This document shows, in pieces, positions 48,597-57,003 of a DNA stretch of 64,000 nucleotides. The position numbers and the translations under genes were made by a program. Position 1 is the stretch's first letter. Each line of letters opens with the position of its first letter. Source of the stretch: Streptomyces sp. TRM68367 (GTDB lineage Bacteria > Actinomycetota > Actinomycetes > Streptomycetales > Streptomycetaceae); assembly GCF_014495685.1 (NCBI RefSeq), contig NZ_JACTVI010000024.1, positions 41,280-105,279 of the forward strand, in the 5' to 3' direction. The notes under the pieces are model-generated. The model was not told where the DNA came from. It did not search any database and saw only the letters and a list, made by a program, of their open reading frames with translations.

Positions 48597-50294
48597 ATGA
48601 CCGACCGGTGGGCGCTCGCTCCGGCCGAGGGCGGTGGCGTGGAGATCGCCGCCCTCGGCCCGGACGGGCTGCCCGCCGGACCGGTGCTGCGGGAGCCGGA
48701 TCTCGCCGGGGCCGTGCGGAGCCGTCCGGATGTCACGCGGTGGGTGTGGCGGTCCACCGCCGAGGTCTATCCGCGCCTGCTCGCCGCGGGGGTGCGAGTG
48801 GAGCGGTGCTACGACATCGAGGACGCCGAGACCCTCCTGCTCGGCCACGAGGGGCGGTACGGCGAACCCCGCTCGGCCGCGGCCGCCCTGGCCCGGCTGC
48901 GCGGCGGCCCCGTACCGCCCGACCCGCCCCAGCGGGCCGCCGAACCGGGCGCGCAGTCCCCGCTGTTCGAGCCGGAGGGTGTCAACCTGCCGCTGGCGGA
49001 CCTGCTCGCGGTCTACGCCGAGCAGCAGCGCCGGCATGAGAGGGCCGAGTACCCCGACCGGATGCGGCTGCTGACGGCCGCCGAGTCGGCGGGGATGCTG
49101 GTGGCCGCCGAGATGAACCGCGCCGGGCTCCCCTGGCGTGCGGACGTGCACCGCGAGGTGCTGCACGGCCTGCTCGGCGAGCGGTACGCGGGCGGCGGCG
49201 AGCCGCGCCGCCTGGCCGAGCTGGCCGACGAGGTGTCCGACGCGTTCGGCCGCCGGGTCCGGCCCGATCTCCCCGCCGACGTGATCAAGGCCTTCGCGCA
49301 GGCCGGGATCAAGGTGAAGTCCACGCGCCGGTGGGAGATCGAGTCCGTCGACCATCCGGCCGTGAAGCCGCTCGTCGAGTACAAGAAGCTGTACCGCATC
49401 TGGGTCGCGCACGGCTGGTCCTGGCTGCAGGACTGGGTGCGGGAGGGGCGGTTCCGGCCGGAGTTCCTCGCGGGCGGGACGGTGACCGGGCGGTGGGTGA
49501 CAAACGGCGGGGGCGCGCTGCAGATCCCCAAGGTGATCCGGCGGGCGGTGGTCGCCGACCCCGGCTGGCGGCTCGTCGTCGCGGACGCCGACCAGATGGA
49601 GCCGCGCGTCCTCGCTGCGATCTCCCGCGACCTGGGGCTGATGGAGGTCGCCGGGCGGGAGACCGACCTGTACCAGTCGGTCTCCGACCGCGCCTTTGCC
49701 GGCGACCGCGCCCAGGCCAAGCTCGCCGTGCTCGGCGCGGTCTACGGCCAGACCTCGGGCGACGGCCTGAAGAACCTCGCCGCGCTCCGCCGCCGCTTCC
49801 CCAAGGCGGTCGCGTACGTCGACGACGCCGCCCGCGCGGGCGAGGAGGGACGGCTCGTACGGACCTGGCTGGGTCGGACGTGCCCGCCGGCGGCCGGGGC
49901 GGGTGACGACACCGTGGAGGAGGCGGGCCTTCCCCAGGAAGATCCGGCCGACTCCCCGGCCCCCGGCCCGCAGGAGTGGGTGCCCGGCTACGCCTCCACC
50001 AACGCCCGCGCCCGCGGCCGCTTCGCCCGCAACTTCGTCGTGCAGGGCAGTGCCGCCGACTGGGCCCTGCTGCTGCTCGCCGCGCTGCGGCGGACCTGCG
50101 CGGACATGGCGGCGGAGCTGGTCTTCTTCCAGCACGACGAGGTGATCGTGCACTGTCCCGAGGAGGAGGCCGGGGCGGTCGTGGCGGCGATCCGGGAGGC
50201 GGCGGACCTGGCGGCACGGCTGACGTTCGGTCAGACGCCGGTGCGGTTTCCGTTCACTACAGCGGTGGTGGAGTGCTATGCGGACGCCAAGTGA
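48597..50294 (+). CDS. Bifunctional 3'-5' exonuclease/DNA polymerase (family A)
   Basis: This 565-residue PolA-like protein has no 5'-nuclease domain. Its N-terminal part (TRWVWRSTAEVYPRLLAAGV, RCYDIEDAETLLLGHEG) resembles a degenerate exonuclease fold. The polymerase domain has VTGRWVTNGGGALQIPKVIR, motif A VADADQMEPRVLA, motif B region RAQAKLAVLGAVYGQTSG and motif C FFQHDEVIVHC. An Asp/Glu/Pro-rich insert lies between motifs B and C. Actinobacteria carry this protein in addition to PolA; its role in repair is inferred. The ATG follows the MITE by 60 bp. Confidence 0.88.
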   Translation: MTDRWALAPAEGGGVEIAALGPDGLPAGPVLREPDLAGAVRSRPDVTRWVWRSTAEVYPRLLAAGVRVERCYDIEDAETLLLGHEGRYGEPRSAAAALARLRGGPVPPDPPQRAAEPGAQSPLFEPEGVNLPLADLLAVYAEQQRRHERAEYPDRMRLLTAAESAGMLVAAEMNRAGLPWRADVHREVLHGLLGERYAGGGEPRRLAELADEVSDAFGRRVRPDLPADVIKAFAQAGIKVKSTRRWEIESVDHPAVKPLVEYKKLYRIWVAHGWSWLQDWVREGRFRPEFLAGGTVTGRWVTNGGGALQIPKVIRRAVVADPGWRLVVADADQMEPRVLAAISRDLGLMEVAGRETDLYQSVSDRAFAGDRAQAKLAVLGAVYGQTSGDGLKNLAALRRRFPKAVAYVDDAARAGEEGRLVRTWLGRTCPPAAGAGDDTVEEAGLPQEDPADSPAPGPQEWVPGYASTNARARGRFARNFVVQGSAADWALLLLAALRRTCADMAAELVFFQHDEVIVHCPEEEAGAVVAAIREAADLAARLTFGQTPVRFPFTTAVVECYADAK

Positions 50295-50516
50295 GCGAGG
50301 GCGGCCCTCGCCGTGCCAGTCGCCGTGCCCACCGAGGATGCGCAGGCTCTCCTCTCGGATCTGGCCCGGGGGCGCGCGTACGACGCGCAGCTCGGGGGAG
50401 TGTCGCCGCCGCGGCCGGATCCAGGGACGTACGAGATCCCCGACGGCAGAGGTGAACGACCGGGGCCCTCGTCCCTGTCGAGTGTCCGGGTCAGGGCGAT
50501 CGACGGTCCCGCCGGG
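50295..50516. other. Short intergenic region
   Basis: 222 bp between convergent genes. A plus-strand frame beginning VPVAVPTEDAQALLSDLARG looks partly protein-like, but it runs through the opposing glycosyltransferase gene and is not accepted. No hairpin terminator was picked out. Confidence 0.3.
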
Positions 50517-51413
50517 TCAGATGACGGGCGGCCGGCCCAGCCGCGTCAGCCGCCACACCGTGCGCCACCGCATCGGCCGCCGCTCCCCCGCCGACTCCCG
50601 CAGGCCCTCCGCGAACCCGCCGAACCACGCGCGCAGCGCGGCGCCGCGCGAACGGTTCCGTACGAGGGTCAGGAGCACCCAGACACCCAGGTGGACGGGG
50701 ACGAGCGGGAGCGGCAGCCGGCGGCGGACCAGCCAGACCCGGTTGCGGGCGTTGACCCGGTAGTAGATGGCGTGCCGCGCGGGCGAGGTCTTCGGATGCC
50801 GGAGCAACAGCTCTGGCGCGTACAGGATCCGCCAGCCCGCGTCGGCCGCGCGCCAGGCCAGGTCGATCTCCTCGTGCGCGAAGAAGAACTCCCCGGGCCA
50901 GTCGCCGACCTCGTCGAGCATCGCCATCCGCAGCGCGTGCCCGCCGCCGAGGAACCCGGTGACGTACCCGCCGCACAGCGGATCGCCCTTGCCCAGCCGG
51001 GGCACGTGCCGCTGCTGGGTCTCGCCGTGCTCGTCGGCGATGCGGAAGCCGACGATGCCGAGCCGGTCGTCGGCCGCGTACAGGTCCCGGACTCGGCGCA
51101 GCACGTCGGGGTCGACGAGCAGACCGTCGTCGTCCAGGTCGACCACGACGTCGATGTCGCCGAATTCGCGCAGCCGGGCGAGGGCCACGTTGCGCCCGCC
51201 GGGGCAGCCGAGGTTCTCGTCCACCTCTACCGGGGTGACCTCACCGGGCAGCGACAGTCTTCCGGCGAACTCGGGCAGCGGGCAGCCGTTGCCGACGATC
51301 ACGATCCGGGCGGGCGGCACGTCCTGCTTGGCCACGGACTCCAGCAGGGCGTCGAGCTCCTCGGGCCGGTTTCCCAAGGTCACCACGGCGACCGCGATCC
51401 TCGGCTCCGCCAA
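50517..51413 (-). CDS. Family 2 glycosyltransferase
   Basis: The 298-residue GT-A protein has VAVVTLGNRPEELDALLES, ENLGCPGGRNVALAR, the metal/nucleotide-sugar DxD motif VVDLDDDGLLVD (residues 92-96), GGGHALRMAMLDEVG and the acceptor/base motif EEIDLAWRAADAGWRI. The C-terminal part is basic with one hydrophobic segment (PLPLVPVHLGVWVLLTLV) and may attach to the membrane. The start is TTG 51413, preceded by GAGGTGAGA. Acceptor unknown. Confidence 0.88.
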   Translation of the reverse strand: MAEPRIAVAVVTLGNRPEELDALLESVAKQDVPPARIVIVGNGCPLPEFAGRLSLPGEVTPVEVDENLGCPGGRNVALARLREFGDIDVVVDLDDDGLLVDPDVLRRVRDLYAADDRLGIVGFRIADEHGETQQRHVPRLGKGDPLCGGYVTGFLGGGHALRMAMLDEVGDWPGEFFFAHEEIDLAWRAADAGWRILYAPELLLRHPKTSPARHAIYYRVNARNRVWLVRRRLPLPLVPVHLGVWVLLTLVRNRSRGAALRAWFGGFAEGLRESAGERRPMRWRTVWRLTRLGRPPVI

Positions 51414-51626
51414 CGTCTCTCACCTCATCCGGCCGGCGACGGCGCCCACGTCCTTGCCGCGCGGGATCCGCCGTTCACCAAGATGTTGCCTGAGGAAATC
51501 GGTTGCGGCGGCAGCAGTTCACTACGCGTCCCCTATACGGGCAAGTTTTTTACGCGGACTCGGTGGTGTTCCTGGCGGACGGGCGGCCGGCCGGTGGGTC
51601 GGTGCCACAGCCTGATGCCCGGCACG

Positions 51627-51743
51627 CTCCTCCGGTGGGTAACCTCCCGGATCGACGTCCATGACGTCACCAAGAACGTCACCGACCAAGCCGCAGCGCT
51701 GTTGCGCGACCACCGCCGCAGAGGCCACAAGCACGCCATCGAA
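51627..51743 (+). pseudogene. PIN-domain (VapC-like) toxin fragment
   Basis: One frame reads VTSRIDVHDVTKNVTDQ, AAALLRDHRRRGHKHAIE, matching the pattern of the C-terminal part of actinobacterial PIN toxins (hydrophobic strand, helix, GHKHAID block). The catalytic N-terminal Asp region is missing and the frame breaks right after the Glu that replaces the usual Asp. Confidence 0.45.
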
Positions 51744-51751
51744 CGCGGACG

Positions 51752-51799
51752 GTGCATGAGCTGTTCGAAAAACAGGCGGCACGGACTCCGGACGCCAGG
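51752..51799 (+). pseudogene. Scrap of an NRPS adenylation-domain boundary
   Basis: GTG 51752 begins VHELFEKQAARTPDARG, which is the very characteristic opening of nonribosomal peptide synthetase adenylation domains. Only about 16 residues remain before unrelated sequence. Confidence 0.45.
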
Positions 51800-51844
51800 G
51801 GCGTCCTGCCCATTCCCGCGGAGCCGACGATCAGCAACGTGGCG

Positions 51845-51880
51845 GGCCCACCCGTCCGTCGCACGGCGGACGGGTGGGCC
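51845..51880 (-). terminator. Hairpin terminator after the alpha/beta-hydrolase gene
   Basis: Perfect 14-bp arms GGCCCACCCGTCCG (51845-51858) and CGGACGGGTGGGCC (51867-51880), 14 bp beyond the hydrolase stop. Confidence 0.8.
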
Positions 51881-51894
51881 GGGTTGCCGCTCGG

Positions 51895-52626
51895 CTACCG
51901 GGCGGCGCAGGCCCGGACGAAGGCGTCGGCCAGTTCGGCGGGGCGGGTGAAGCAGCCCTCGTGGCTGCCCGGGGTCTCGACGATCAGCGGGTTCTTGAGC
52001 CGCTGCGGGAAACGGTTGCCCCAGGCCCAGTCGCCGGGCAGGGAGAGGTCTTCGGTGGACAGGACGTAGGCGGTAGGGAGGTCGAGCGCGGTGAACGCCG
52101 ACGTGTCCGGCTTCTCGGTGAAGGTGCCCAGGGGCTGGGGGACGAGGAGGGAGTGCACGATGCGCTGGGTCTCCTCATCGGCGTCCTGCATGAACGCCTG
52201 CTGCCAGACCTCCAGGGGCAGCGTCACCGTGTCGTTGCCGGAGGCGGCCGCCAGGGCGTGGAACATCTCGCCGTAGTGCGGTGGGCACGCCTCGATCAGC
52301 GACTCGCCGTCGTTCGGCACGAACGCGCTCCAGAACACCAGGCGCCGTATTCGGGCAGCGAGCCTCGGGGCCGCGCCGGTCAGAACGTAACCGCCCCAGC
52401 TGTGGCCGACCAGGGTGATGTCGTTCAGTCCGGCACTCTCGACGTATGCCACGAGGCTGTTGGCGCAGTCGGTGAGAGTGACGCCGCGCGGGTCGTCGTC
52501 GGCGCCCAGGCCGGCCAGGGTCGGGGTGTGCACTTCGTGTCCGGCCGCTCTGAGCTCGTTCGCGACCGGGCGCCAGGCCCACCCGCCGTGCCAGGCTCCG
52601 GTCACCAGGACGAAGGTCTCGCTCAT
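51895..52626 (-). CDS. Alpha/beta-hydrolase (salicylate-esterase-like)
   Basis: The 243-residue single-domain hydrolase starts FVLVTGAWHGGWAWRPVANE and has the nucleophile elbow VGHSWGG. The acid is probably in STEDLSLP and the catalytic His in PGSHEGCF. The short form with AWHGGW at the oxyanion position resembles plant and bacterial esterases acting on aromatic esters such as methyl salicylate. That would fit the salicylate genes 36 bp upstream but is an inference. ATG 52626 is chosen; GGGAG lies 6 nt upstream. Confidence 0.82.
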   Translation of the reverse strand: MSETFVLVTGAWHGGWAWRPVANELRAAGHEVHTPTLAGLGADDDPRGVTLTDCANSLVAYVESAGLNDITLVGHSWGGYVLTGAAPRLAARIRRLVFWSAFVPNDGESLIEACPPHYGEMFHALAAASGNDTVTLPLEVWQQAFMQDADEETQRIVHSLLVPQPLGTFTEKPDTSAFTALDLPTAYVLSTEDLSLPGDWAWGNRFPQRLKNPLIVETPGSHEGCFTRPAELADAFVRACAAR

Positions 52627-52661
52627 GCCGATCTCCCTTGATCGAGTGATGAAAGCCGGAA

Positions 52662-53375
52662 TCACAACCAGCGTGGAATGCCCGGGAGTTCACCCGTGAC
52701 AAGCAGCTCGTCGATGCCGCCCCGGCCGGTGAGCCAGGCGGCGAGGGCGTACGGCGGTCCGGTGACCGTGACACCGGTGCAGGGCGTGCCGAGCACGACG
52801 GTGCCGTGGCCCTCCGCCGTCAACTCGGCGCCCGCGTCCGGTTCGACGCGGGCCGACATCCATCCGGCCACATCGCGCACGAGGGCCCACGCGAGGTCGG
52901 ACGGCAGGACGTCCATGCCGACGCCGACGTCCAGGTCGACCAGGTGGATCCAGACCTCGCGGACCCGGAGCCAGGGCACTTCCGAGGCCGGGATCTCGCG
53001 CCCCTGACCGCTGACGACCGTGGCCGACCAGGCGTCGCCGGACAGGGCCTCGGCGGCTTTCCGGAACCGGGCGGCGGACTCCCGTACGTCCGCCCGCTGT
53101 TCGGTCGGTGGCCGTCCGGCGCCCGCCTCGATGTCCGTGGCGCGCTGGTCCGGCGAGGCGTACATGGGCGTACGGATCCCCGTCCGGGCCCAGGTCAGCA
53201 GGTTGACCAGGGCGTCGGCGTTGCGGGCGAGGTGGGTGAGCAGGTGGCCGCGGGTCCAGCCGGGCAGGGCGGACGGCTCGGTCACCGCGTCGGCGGTCAA
53301 CGCGTCGACCGCCCGCTGCAGCGCGAACTGCCCGTCCTCGACCCAGTCCAGCAGTGTGGCGACGGAGACCTTCAC
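52662..53375 (-). CDS. Maleylpyruvate isomerase-family mycothiol-dependent enzyme
   Basis: This 237-residue MDMPI/DinB-like helical domain has LPGWTRGHLLTHLARNADAL (metal His), REVWIHLVDLDVGVGMDV and a C-terminal MDMPI_C domain (VLGTPCTGVTVTGPPYALAAWLTGR). In actinobacteria such enzymes isomerise maleylpyruvate to fumarylpyruvate using mycothiol. It is the sixth gene of the operon, coupled by GTGA to the fumarylpyruvate hydrolase gene, so the step fits between ring cleavage and hydrolysis. Confidence 0.9.
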   Translation of the reverse strand: MKVSVATLLDWVEDGQFALQRAVDALTADAVTEPSALPGWTRGHLLTHLARNADALVNLLTWARTGIRTPMYASPDQRATDIEAGAGRPPTEQRADVRESAARFRKAAEALSGDAWSATVVSGQGREIPASEVPWLRVREVWIHLVDLDVGVGMDVLPSDLAWALVRDVAGWMSARVEPDAGAELTAEGHGTVVLGTPCTGVTVTGPPYALAAWLTGRGGIDELLVTGELPGIPRWL

Positions 53376-54244
53376 GGCTTGTCCACGACGATCGTGTTCA
53401 CGCACTCCCCGATGCCCTCGACCACGGTCCGTACGACCTGGCCGGGCTTCAGGAACACCTTGGGGTCGCGGGCCGCGCCGACGCCGCCCGGTGTACCGGT
53501 GAGGACGAGGTCGCCCGGTTCCAGCGTCGTGAACGTGCTGAGGTACGCGGCGATGTCCGCCGGGGTGAAGAGCAGGTCGGAGGTGCGCGAACGCTGCATG
53601 ACCTCGCCGTCCACCTCGCAGCGGATCTCCAGGTCGGCCGCGTCGCCGACCTCGTCGCCGGTCACCAGCCAGGGCCCGGCCGGGGTACTGGCCTCCCACG
53701 CCTTGCCCTGCAGCCACTGCGGGGAGCGCCACTGCCAGTCCCGCAGGGAGATGTCGTTGACGACGGTGTAGCCCGCGATCGCGGCCGCCGCCTCCTCCTT
53801 GGTGGCCCGGCGGTGCAGCCGGGAGCCGATGACGAAGCCGAGCTCGGCCTCCCAGTCCAGCTGCTCCGTCTCGCCCGGGTAGACGATGTCGTCGCGGGCG
53901 CCGAGCAGGACATTGGCGAACTTGGCGAAGAGGGCGGGGTACGACGGCATCTCGCGGCCCATCTCCGCGATATGGGTGCGGTAGTTGTGGCCCACGCAGA
54001 AGATCTTGGCCGGGGTCGTGACGACCGGGGCGAGGTCGAGTGTGGCCATGTCGTGCGCCGGCCCGTCGGCGGCGGTCGCGTACGTACGCCAGTCGGGGCG
54101 GCGCAGCAGGGCGGCGACGTCGGGGGCTCCGGTCTCCACGGCCCGGTCGCCGTCGATGCGGACGGCCGCCGTGCCTCCCCCAGCCTTCGGCCGGGGGGAC
54201 CCCCATCTCACTTCGTTCGCGGTGCGGATGGTGGCGAGCTTCAT
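53372..54244 (-). CDS. Fumarylacetoacetate hydrolase-family protein, probable fumarylpyruvate hydrolase
   Basis: The 290-residue protein has the FAH fold: IFCVGHNYRTHIAEMG, KFANVLLGARDDIVYP, metal ligands in LDWEAELGFVIG and VVNDISLRDWQ, and TGTPGGVGAARDP. It should hydrolyse fumarylpyruvate to fumarate and pyruvate. The N-terminal domain carries an in-frame insertion (about residues 13-22, SPRPKAGGG) produced by a palindromic repeat. Start and stop overlap neighbouring genes by 4 nt. Confidence 0.9.
   Translation of the reverse strand: MKLATIRTANEVRWGSPRPKAGGGTAAVRIDGDRAVETGAPDVAALLRRPDWRTYATAADGPAHDMATLDLAPVVTTPAKIFCVGHNYRTHIAEMGREMPSYPALFAKFANVLLGARDDIVYPGETEQLDWEAELGFVIGSRLHRRATKEEAAAAIAGYTVVNDISLRDWQWRSPQWLQGKAWEASTPAGPWLVTGDEVGDAADLEIRCEVDGEVMQRSRTSDLLFTPADIAAYLSTFTTLEPGDLVLTGTPGGVGAARDPKVFLKPGQVVRTVVEGIGECVNTIVVDKP
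54174..54206. repeat. Palindromic repeat inserted in the FAH coding sequence
   Basis: CCTCCCCCAGCCTTCGGCC then GGGGGGACCCCCAT form a hairpin (CCCCCAGCC / GGCCGGGGG around TTCG). Related sequences are scattered in Streptomyces genomes and a variant lies in the MITE-like element at 48414-48456. Here it adds about ten residues in frame. Confidence 0.6.
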
Positions 54245-55329
54245 GTGCGGGTGCTCCCGGTCGTCTCGGTGCGGGCGAGGTTGAGCGCCTCGTAGAGGGG
54301 CGCGTCGTTGAAGGTGAACAGGTCGAGCTGGGTGTGCGCGGCGATGGCCAGCGCGCACCAGGAGGGGACGGCGATCAGGTCGCCGGCGGACACCTGGATC
54401 ACGCGGTCGTCGAGGGTGACGGTCCCGCTTCCGCGGAAGACCTGCCAGACGGAGGAGCCGACGGTTCGGCGGGTGGCTGTCGTAGCGCCCGCGCGCAGGC
54501 GGTGCATCTCGGTGCGCAGGCTGGCCAGGGCGTCACGGCCGGTGCCGGGGTTGGTGAAGCGGATGCCCGCGTGGCCGGGCTCGATGACCCCCGCGTACCC
54601 CTCGTCCTCCAGCTCCAGCTGGGCGGTGAGGGCGTCGTCGGTGTCGGCCCGACGGTAGGCCATGAGCGGGGAGTCGGGGCTGTCCTCGGCCGCGATCGGG
54701 CGCAGCCCGGGGTGGCCCCACAGCCGCTCGTTGCGCGACCGGGTCGGGGTCGACCGGTCCGACACGCCGTCCTCGCCGAACTCGAAGAACCCGGCGTCGA
54801 GGCGGTGCACGAGCGGGATGTCGAGGCCGTCCAGCCACACCATCGGCGCGTCACCGACGTGGTGGTGACCGTGCCAGTGCATCGACGGCGTGAGGAGGAG
54901 GTCGCCGGGGCGCATCTCGACCGCGTCGCCGTTGACGACCGTCCAGACGCCCTCGCCCTCCAGGATGAACCGGAAGGCGCCCTGGGAGTGGCGGTGCGCG
55001 GGGGCGACCTCGCGGGGGCCCAGGTACTGAATGGCCGCCCAGAGGTTGGGAGTCGCGTACGGCCGTCCGGGCAGGCCGGGGTTGGCGAGCGCGATCGCGC
55101 GGCGTTCCCCGCCGCGTCCCACCGGGACCAGGTCACCGGACCGGCGGGCGAGCGGCAGCAGGGTGTCCCACTGCCAGAGGTGCGGGACGGCCTCGGGCTG
55201 CGGGGTGAGCGGCATGAGGTTGCCGATCTCGGTCCACAGGGGGATGAGTCCGGCCGCCTGGAATCCGTCGTACAGCTTGCGCAGTTCGGGGTCCGTCTCC
55301 TCCGGGGCGATCACTGTGTCACTGGTCAT
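54241..55329 (-). CDS. Gentisate 1,2-dioxygenase
   Basis: The 362-residue bicupin opens the gentisate ring to maleylpyruvate using Fe(II). The N-terminal cupin holds the ligands in REVAPAHRHSQGAFRFILEG (two His) and MHWHGHHHV. The second cupin (SSVWQVFRGSGTVTLDD, LIAVPSWCALAI) lacks the histidines, as usual. NLWAAIQYLGPGE-type sequence (NLWAAIQYLGPRE) and LDGLDIPLVHRLDAGFFE are family signatures. The ATG lies within the end of the ligase gene (11-nt overlap). Confidence 0.93.
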   Translation of the reverse strand: MTSDTVIAPEETDPELRKLYDGFQAAGLIPLWTEIGNLMPLTPQPEAVPHLWQWDTLLPLARRSGDLVPVGRGGERRAIALANPGLPGRPYATPNLWAAIQYLGPREVAPAHRHSQGAFRFILEGEGVWTVVNGDAVEMRPGDLLLTPSMHWHGHHHVGDAPMVWLDGLDIPLVHRLDAGFFEFGEDGVSDRSTPTRSRNERLWGHPGLRPIAAEDSPDSPLMAYRRADTDDALTAQLELEDEGYAGVIEPGHAGIRFTNPGTGRDALASLRTEMHRLRAGATTATRRTVGSSVWQVFRGSGTVTLDDRVIQVSAGDLIAVPSWCALAIAAHTQLDLFTFNDAPLYEALNLARTETTGSTRT

Positions 55330-56992
55330 CGGGGGTTCCTTCGGCGTCGAGCCGGCGCGTGATGTCGGCGCGCAGCGCTTTCTTGTCGATCTTTCCGACC
55401 TTGGTGGCGGCGAGTTCGGGGACCGTCACCAGCCGGTCCGGGAACTTGAAACGCGCGATACCGGCGCGCTCCATGACGTGGTGGACGTCGTCGAGGGTCA
55501 CCGTGCGGCCCGGTTCCGGTACGACGTAGAGGCAGACTCGTTCGCCGAGTTCGGCGTCGGGCATCGCCACGGCGGCGGCGCGGGCGACGCCGGGGGTCTG
55601 GTAGGCGAAGTTCTCGATCTCCTCGGCCGAGATGTTGTCCCCGCCCCGGATGATCATGTCCTTGTCGCGGCCCTCGACGACGAGGTTGCCGTCGGGCAGC
55701 AACCGCACGATGTCACCGGTGCGGTACCAGCCGTCCTCGGTGAAGGCGCGCGCGTTCTGCTCCTCGGCGCGGTAGTAGCCGCGCGGGGTGTACGGGCCGC
55801 GGGTGAGCAGCACGCCGGGGGTCCCGTCGGGGACGGGATCGCCCAGCTCGTCGACGACGCGGAGTTCGTCGTCCGGGCACATGGGGCGCCCCTGCGTCGT
55901 GCAGATGACGTCCTCGGGATCGTCGAGCCGCGTGTAGTTGAGCAGCCCCTCGGCCATCCCGAACACCTGCTGGAGCGTGCAGCCGAGTTCGGGGCGGACG
56001 CGGCGGGCGACGTGGTCGGCGAGCCGGGAGCCGCCGACCTGGAGCACGCGCAGCGAGCTCAGGTCGGCCTCCGCGTGGTCGCGGTGGTGGTCCAGCCAGC
56101 GCTGGGCGATGGCCGGGACCAGGGCCGAAGCGGTGACGCCCTCCTGCTCGATCAGCGCGAACGCCTTCTCCGGGTTGGGGGAACCCAGCACCACCCGGCC
56201 GCCGTGCAGCAGCGTGCCGAGCAGGCCCGGGCAGGCGAGCGGGAAGTTGTGGCCGAGGGGCAGCGCGGCGAAGTACACCGTGTCCGCCCCGAATTCACAG
56301 ACCTCGGCGCTGCGACGGGCATTGTAGACGTAGTCGTCGTGCGTGCGGGCGATGAGCTTGGGCAGCCCGGTCGTACCGCCGGAGAGCAGGAAGACGGCGA
56401 CCGAGCGGCTGTCGGGCCGGTACGCGTCGACGGCGGCCCGGTCCGCCGGCGTGCCGGGCGCGGCGCACAACTCCCGCAGGTCCACGGCGCCGTCGCCGGC
56501 CTTGTCGCCGAGCACCAGGACATGCTGGAGGGTTGACGACTCCTCGCCGATCTCGAACGCCATCGCCTGGTGGTCGTGGTCCTTGAGGAAGTCGGGGACG
56601 GCGACGGCGACCGCCTCACTGTGCTCGACCAGGTAGCCGACCTCGTGCTTGCGGTGCCCCGGCAACGCCATCACCGGGATGACCCCGAGGCGCAGACAGG
56701 CGTACGTGAGGATCACGAACTCAGCGGTGTTGGGCAGCTGCACCACGAGCCGGTCGTCGGGGCGGAGCCCGAGCGCGGCCAGGCGCAGTGCGGTGGCGTC
56801 CGCGCGCTCGGCGAGCCCCCGGTACGTCAGGCGGCGGTCCCCGTCCACGAGCGCGACCGCGTCGGGGGCCGCGTCGGCGGCGGCGTGGAGCCGGTCGCCG
56901 ATGGCGTGGCCCTCCCAGTAACCCTTCGCTGTGTAGCGCTCGGCGTACTCCGCGGGCCAGGGGACAGCGCCGTTGCTGCTCGGCCTTGGCAT
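55319..56992 (-). CDS. Salicylate/dihydroxybenzoate--AMP ligase
   Basis: The 557-residue ANL-family adenylation enzyme has A3 motif FLLSGGTTGLPKLIARTH, PLGHNFPLACPG (an aryl-acid-ligase hallmark), QVFGMAEGLLNYTRLDDP, GWYRTGDIVRLLPDG, KDMIIRGGDNISAEEIEN and the catalytic lysine block KVGKIDKKALR. The sequence is of the DhbE/EntE type that activates 2-hydroxylated benzoates. Beside gentisate genes it most likely makes salicylyl-AMP, as SdgA does in Streptomyces sp. WA46. Confidence 0.9.
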   Translation of the reverse strand: MPRPSSNGAVPWPAEYAERYTAKGYWEGHAIGDRLHAAADAAPDAVALVDGDRRLTYRGLAERADATALRLAALGLRPDDRLVVQLPNTAEFVILTYACLRLGVIPVMALPGHRKHEVGYLVEHSEAVAVAVPDFLKDHDHQAMAFEIGEESSTLQHVLVLGDKAGDGAVDLRELCAAPGTPADRAAVDAYRPDSRSVAVFLLSGGTTGLPKLIARTHDDYVYNARRSAEVCEFGADTVYFAALPLGHNFPLACPGLLGTLLHGGRVVLGSPNPEKAFALIEQEGVTASALVPAIAQRWLDHHRDHAEADLSSLRVLQVGGSRLADHVARRVRPELGCTLQQVFGMAEGLLNYTRLDDPEDVICTTQGRPMCPDDELRVVDELGDPVPDGTPGVLLTRGPYTPRGYYRAEEQNARAFTEDGWYRTGDIVRLLPDGNLVVEGRDKDMIIRGGDNISAEEIENFAYQTPGVARAAAVAMPDAELGERVCLYVVPEPGRTVTLDDVHHVMERAGIARFKFPDRLVTVPELAATKVGKIDKKALRADITRRLDAEGTPDDQ

Positions 56993-57003
56993 GGGCGTTC
57001 TCC

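Larger units (their letters stand above)
51414..51894. other. Region of gene scraps
   Basis: 481 bp without an intact gene. It holds the 5' side of the glycosyltransferase gene, a PIN-domain fragment, an NRPS-like fragment and a terminator, each described separately. This suggests repeated deletion at one place. Confidence 0.5.

Noticed and set aside
50313..51950. 545-codon plus-strand frame across the glycosyltransferase gene
   Set aside because: The minus strand carries the DxD and EEIDLAW glycosyltransferase motifs; the plus frame has no family features.
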